Below are positions 60,967 to 64,000 of a DNA stretch of 64,000 nt, in pieces (within the stretch, counting starts at the first letter, position 1; every line of letters starts with the position of its first letter). The DNA comes from Grimontia celer. GTDB taxonomy: Bacteria; Pseudomonadota; Gammaproteobacteria; Enterobacterales; Vibrionaceae. Below the pieces are notes generated by a model. It did no database searches. It was not told the DNA's origin and was given only the letters and a program-made list of their open reading frames with translations. The position numbers and the translations under genes were made by a program. The DNA is taken from assembly GCF_900055185.1 (NCBI RefSeq), contig NZ_FIZX01000002.1, positions 314,586-378,585 of the forward strand. The letters run 5' to 3'.

Positions 60967-62240
60967 GCTTGCATCCCGCTAAATATACTTTTTAGCTCAC
61001 TGTCCAAGCCGAAATAGCGTGCTTTTTCATAGAGAGCAGAACGTTCCATTAACCCCGATGTGATAAAACGCCCCAGAATGCGGCCTTGGCTTGAAAAACC
61101 TTGGTGTTCAAAACGGAAAATTTCTTCCATTACTACTCCGTCACCTTCCATACCTACCACTTCACAGATGCTCATGACCTTACGGCTACCGTCATGTAAT
61201 CGACTGATTTGAATGATGATATCTATTGCACTGACGACGGTGCGGCGTATAGCTTCAAGTGGCAGAGAAGAAGTTGCCATCATGACCATGCTCTCAATAC
61301 GTGAGATTGCATCGCGTGGGCTGTTGGCGTGGAGAGTTGTCATTGAGCCATCGTGGCCCGTGTTCATCGCTTGAAGCATTTCGAATGTTTCTGCGCCCCG
61401 ACACTCACCGATGATGATGCGATCTGGACGCATCCGAAGAGCATTAATCACTAATTGGCGTTGATTGACTTCGCCTGTGCCTTCAATACCTGCGGTACGT
61501 GTTTCAAGACGCACAACATGTGGTTGTTGAAGTCTAAGTTCTGCGGCATCCTCAATAGTGACAATACGTTCACTCTCAGATACGTACTGAGACAGCGCAT
61601 TCATCATGGTGGTTTTACCGGAACCCGTACCACCTGATATCACGACATTCAGACGGCACCTAGAAGCGATAATCATCAGCTTGGCGACTTCCGGACTGAC
61701 GGCCCCAAACTCGATAAGATCGCCAAAACTGATGCTTTGCTTTTTGAATTTACGGATGGAGATTGATGCACCATCAATGGCGATGGGGGGAAGAACAATG
61801 TTGACTCGGCTGCCATCTTCAAGGCGGGCGTCACACAGAGGAATGGAGTCATCAACACGACGGCCAACCCTAGCTGCGATGCGCTTAGCCACGTTGACGA
61901 GCTGCATGTCATCCATAAAGGTGATGCGTGACTTCTCAACCAGGCCCTGTCGCTCGATGAAAACATTGTTAGGTCCGTTAACCATAATGTCAGATATTGA
62001 GTCATCTTCCATTAAAGCTTGAATTGGCCCTAAACCGCGAAGTTCGTCATAAAGCATGCTAACGAACTCATTACGCTGTGACGCTGAGACTGCCTCTTTG
62101 TCTTGCTCCAGCAACAAAGAAATAGCCTGAGATAGCTGATTTTTTAAATCTTCTCTGCTCAATGTGGAAACAGCTTCCGCATCTAAAGCGTCAAAAATTC
62201 TGGTTCGTAGAGAGACGTATAGCTGACGAGAAGGATTCAT
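60963..62240 (-). CDS. tadA: TadA/CpaF secretion motor ATPase
   Basis: The hexameric ATPase that powers Flp pilus assembly. The 425-residue chain has the N-terminal all-alpha and linker part (to about 60), then the VirB11-like core: Walker A G-G-T-G-S-G-K-T-T near 201-209, the Asp box I-V-T-I-E-D-A-A-E-L, Walker B R-P-D-R-I-I-I-G-E-C-R-G, and the His box T-G-H-D-G-S-M-T-T-L-H-A-N-S. All catalytic motifs are intact. The start overlaps the tadZ stop by 4 bp. Confidence 0.96.
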   Translation of the reverse strand: MNPSRQLYVSLRTRIFDALDAEAVSTLSREDLKNQLSQAISLLLEQDKEAVSASQRNEFVSMLYDELRGLGPIQALMEDDSISDIMVNGPNNVFIERQGLVEKSRITFMDDMQLVNVAKRIAARVGRRVDDSIPLCDARLEDGSRVNIVLPPIAIDGASISIRKFKKQSISFGDLIEFGAVSPEVAKLMIIASRCRLNVVISGGTGSGKTTMMNALSQYVSESERIVTIEDAAELRLQQPHVVRLETRTAGIEGTGEVNQRQLVINALRMRPDRIIIGECRGAETFEMLQAMNTGHDGSMTTLHANSPRDAISRIESMVMMATSSLPLEAIRRTVVSAIDIIIQISRLHDGSRKVMSICEVVGMEGDGVVMEEIFRFEHQGFSSQGRILGRFITSGLMERSALYEKARYFGLDSELKSIFSGMQA

Positions 62241-63502
62241 TGATTAGCTCCCTTCTTACGGAAAAAGGGGAACAGGCTTTTAACGCGACTTGGTGTGGCT
62301 TCTTCTCCAACGATTAAAGAACACAGGGCGCGCAGTTGGCTACCCAGTTTGGTTTTCCCGCTGCTCAACATGTTGCCGCTAACTAATGCTTCTTCGGCAG
62401 AAATCTCGTATGGAAGTACGATATCAATGGGTACGTTGAGGTATTTGACAATTTCAGCCTCAGTCACACTATGAAATCTAGAAGCCCGATGTTTGTTCAG
62501 CACAAGAATGATTCGTACTGCTTTTCTTAGCTCATTTTCTTCTATGTGTTTTTTTATGTTATTAAGCAGAGCTGCCGTTTCTCTCAAACAAGAAATGGTG
62601 GGGTCCATGACGACCACTGCAACATCAAGTTGCTTCATCAAAATAGTTGGCCTTATGTCGAAACCTACAGATGCTGAAAGATCGTCAATGATAAAGTTGG
62701 TTTCGCTAGAGAGGTTTCCAATTACTGTATTGGTTACTTCATGGAAGTCTGATGATGATTCGTTATCCAACCCTAGAGCGAGATAATCCAAGCGGTGATT
62801 AACTCTGGTAACGAGGGATTTTGCGATTGCTTCATCGATATTACCTCCTGATTCAACCGCATTGAGTTTGCGTTTCTCTCGATTCTTCACGCCAAGGAAT
62901 ATATCCAGATTCCCTGAAATGTAGTTGTTATCGACGACTACACAGGAAGCTTGCTTATCATTTGAAAGCAGCCATCCTAGCTCTGCTGTGATGAGAGATG
63001 TGCCAATGCCTCCGCGTGTTCCTATTATCCCGATACGCTTTGCGCGTCGGCGGTGCTTGAAGTTAGCGGCTTCATGTTGGGCCAATACACCTTCTATGAA
63101 CTCGGCGAGCTCAATTTTTGAAACTGGCCACAGCAGATAATAAAAACCAAACGTCTTCAGCTCTCTGACCACAGAAATAGAATCTACGCTACCTATAATC
63201 AGAACAGAAAGTGATGTTGGGAGGCGCTCAGAAAGTTGGCGACACTCTTTTAAAATGTCATCACACTCCACGAGATCAATAATGGCGACTTGGGCGCGTA
63301 GTTCTTCGACTTGCCCGGGAACTTCGTCAAATTTGTATGTGTAAGCAGTTGGCTGTGACTCGCCGATAAAACGAAATGTTTCCTCAACCAATGTCTTAGA
63401 TGCATCTGTTTTATGAAACTGTATAACCTTGATGCCAGATTGATTGCCAAGGTTAGAGAGCTCACTCGTCGAATCTTTCTTTAGTAGTTCGTCAAAGATC
63501 AT
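62237..63502 (-). CDS. tadZ: TadZ/CpaE pilus localization protein
   Basis: A 421-residue protein. Residues 1-140 look like an atypical receiver (A-I-I-D-L-V-E-C-D-D, V-L-I-I-G-S-V-D-S), and residues 150-400 are a MinD/ParA-like ATPase. The P-loop reads G-T-R-G-G-I-G-T-S, so it lacks both lysines of K-G-G-x-G-K-T; TadZ proteins often have such altered loops. Later motifs V-V-D-N-N-Y and F-I-I-D-D-L are present. TadZ places the pilus machine at the pole. It lies 10 bp after the preceding lipoprotein gene. Confidence 0.92.
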   Translation of the reverse strand: MIFDELLKKDSTSELSNLGNQSGIKVIQFHKTDASKTLVEETFRFIGESQPTAYTYKFDEVPGQVEELRAQVAIIDLVECDDILKECRQLSERLPTSLSVLIIGSVDSISVVRELKTFGFYYLLWPVSKIELAEFIEGVLAQHEAANFKHRRRAKRIGIIGTRGGIGTSLITAELGWLLSNDKQASCVVVDNNYISGNLDIFLGVKNREKRKLNAVESGGNIDEAIAKSLVTRVNHRLDYLALGLDNESSSDFHEVTNTVIGNLSSETNFIIDDLSASVGFDIRPTILMKQLDVAVVVMDPTISCLRETAALLNNIKKHIEENELRKAVRIILVLNKHRASRFHSVTEAEIVKYLNVPIDIVLPYEISAEEALVSGNMLSSGKTKLGSQLRALCSLIVGEEATPSRVKSLFPFFRKKGANQ

Positions 63503-63512
63503 TTCGTCTCTC

Positions 63513-64000
63513 TCACTGGCCGTTTTGCGGTAAAACTGTAATGCGGTTTTGGCCTGCCAGTTTTCTGTCTGGATGCAACATAGCTTGCCACCTCAGGTTA
63601 TCTGAATAGCAGCCATCATCACCTGATTGATACTGACCAATGACGCGCTCATTACAGGTTCGTGTTTGAACCTGGTAAATCGTCGTTGACAGAGAAATCA
63701 TGCTCAATGCCTCTGAGTCGCTTGACCTTAGGTTAACTAACTCACTTGGCGTTCCAGACTCAACAAGCCACGTTGATGCATCTTGAGCCAGTTTTTTGGC
63801 GTTTTTTCCTTTCCAGGAAATTTCAGCACCATAGATTAGCAACCTTTTCTTGTTCTCCCTCAAGTAGGCGAATAACTCTTCCTTAGCTTGGAATCGCTTT
63901 TTGTTTTTTAAGCTGATGGTATAGGTGTAAGTGACAGGGGTAACTGTTAGATCACCACCCTCTACCGCTAGATGATGCACCTGTTGGCACCCGGTCAGGG
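63513..64000 (-). CDS. Tad-locus lipoprotein, RcpB/CpaD position (5' partial)
   Basis: The frame runs off the window edge. The last visible upstream codons read L-T-G-C-Q-Q, a lipobox, so this is a lipoprotein whose signal peptide starts outside the window; the GTG at 63980 is not the start. The visible mature part is about 160 residues with no domain I can name: Y-T-Y-T-I-S-L-K-N-K-K-R-F, a K-K-L-A-Q-D-A helix, and four cysteines counting the lipidated one, with the C-N-E-R and C-Y-S-D stretches near the end. Its place directly before tadZ matches RcpB or CpaD, the secretin-associated lipoproteins of Tad systems. Confidence 0.75.
   Translation of the reverse strand, partial: LTGCQQVHHLAVEGGDLTVTPVTYTYTISLKNKKRFQAKEELFAYLRENKKRLLIYGAEISWKGKNAKKLAQDASTWLVESGTPSELVNLRSSDSEALSMISLSTTIYQVQTRTCNERVIGQYQSGDDGCYSDNLRWQAMLHPDRKLAGQNRITVLPQNGQ

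Overview
The window looks like a chromosome segment of a marine gammaproteobacterium, most likely Vibrionaceae (Grimontia, Enterovibrio, Photobacterium or Vibrio type). The reasons are gene content (QmcA/NfeD pair, MetC, Rof, HxlR+FrnE, a Vibrio-type Tad locus, a VCBS/RTX giant adhesin) and a dispersed palindromic element with core ACCCAAAYRACCTGAA that recurs in four intergenic gaps. The genus is inference. No rRNA, tRNA, CRISPR array, transposase or phage gene was seen.

Layout. (1) 1-7165, plus strand: an atypical chemosensory operon. It holds a receptor (5' end outside the window) with tandem CHASE3-like sensor repeats and a shortened HAMP, CheR, a CheD-receiver-CheB fusion, a CheA without its phosphorylatable P1/HPt domain, and a separate protein that carries the missing HPt. 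(2) 7275-8723: SPFH protein and NfeD partner. (3) 8949-13406: a PfkB sugar kinase, then on the minus strand a PhnD-like periplasmic binding protein and a hybrid sensor kinase that look like a ligand-sensing pair. (4) 13654-15847: metC, an ABM-domain protein and a DsbA-like lipoprotein. (5) 16054-33855, minus: one 17.8-kb gene for a 5933-residue secreted adhesin with a LapA/BapA-type N-terminus, about 40 VCBS-like repeats (16 nearly identical at DNA level), several inserted modules and a C-terminal RTX/type I secretion end. (6) 34315-38749, plus: a multi-receiver hybrid protein with a decayed kinase core, overlapped by a REC-GGDEF-EAL c-di-GMP protein. The pair is divergent from the adhesin. 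(7) 38804-46997: a mixed region of DUF1223, a deleted cutA, a beta-barrel protein, hxlR/frnE, ltrA plus an ion channel, a LysE exporter, a GNAT enzyme, a broken VOC (glyoxalase-like) gene, a small membrane protein and fdhD. (8) 47263-52463: sarcosine oxidase soxB-soxD-soxA, with soxG fused to the end of soxA. (9) 52624-54572: TauE/SafE permease, RpiR regulator and Rof. (10) 54671-64000, minus: a Tad/Flp pilus operon from a cut-off lipoprotein gene through tadZABCDEFG to an OmpA-like gene.

Working links, by inference: three surface or signalling systems (chemosensory array, c-di-GMP plus giant adhesin, Tad pilus) suggest a surface-attaching lifestyle. Sarcosine oxidase with divergent fdhD fits methylated-amine catabolism, where the formaldehyde released would end as formate. 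Two genes are clearly decaying: cutA by an internal deletion, and the VOC gene by a nonsense codon plus a one-base loss.
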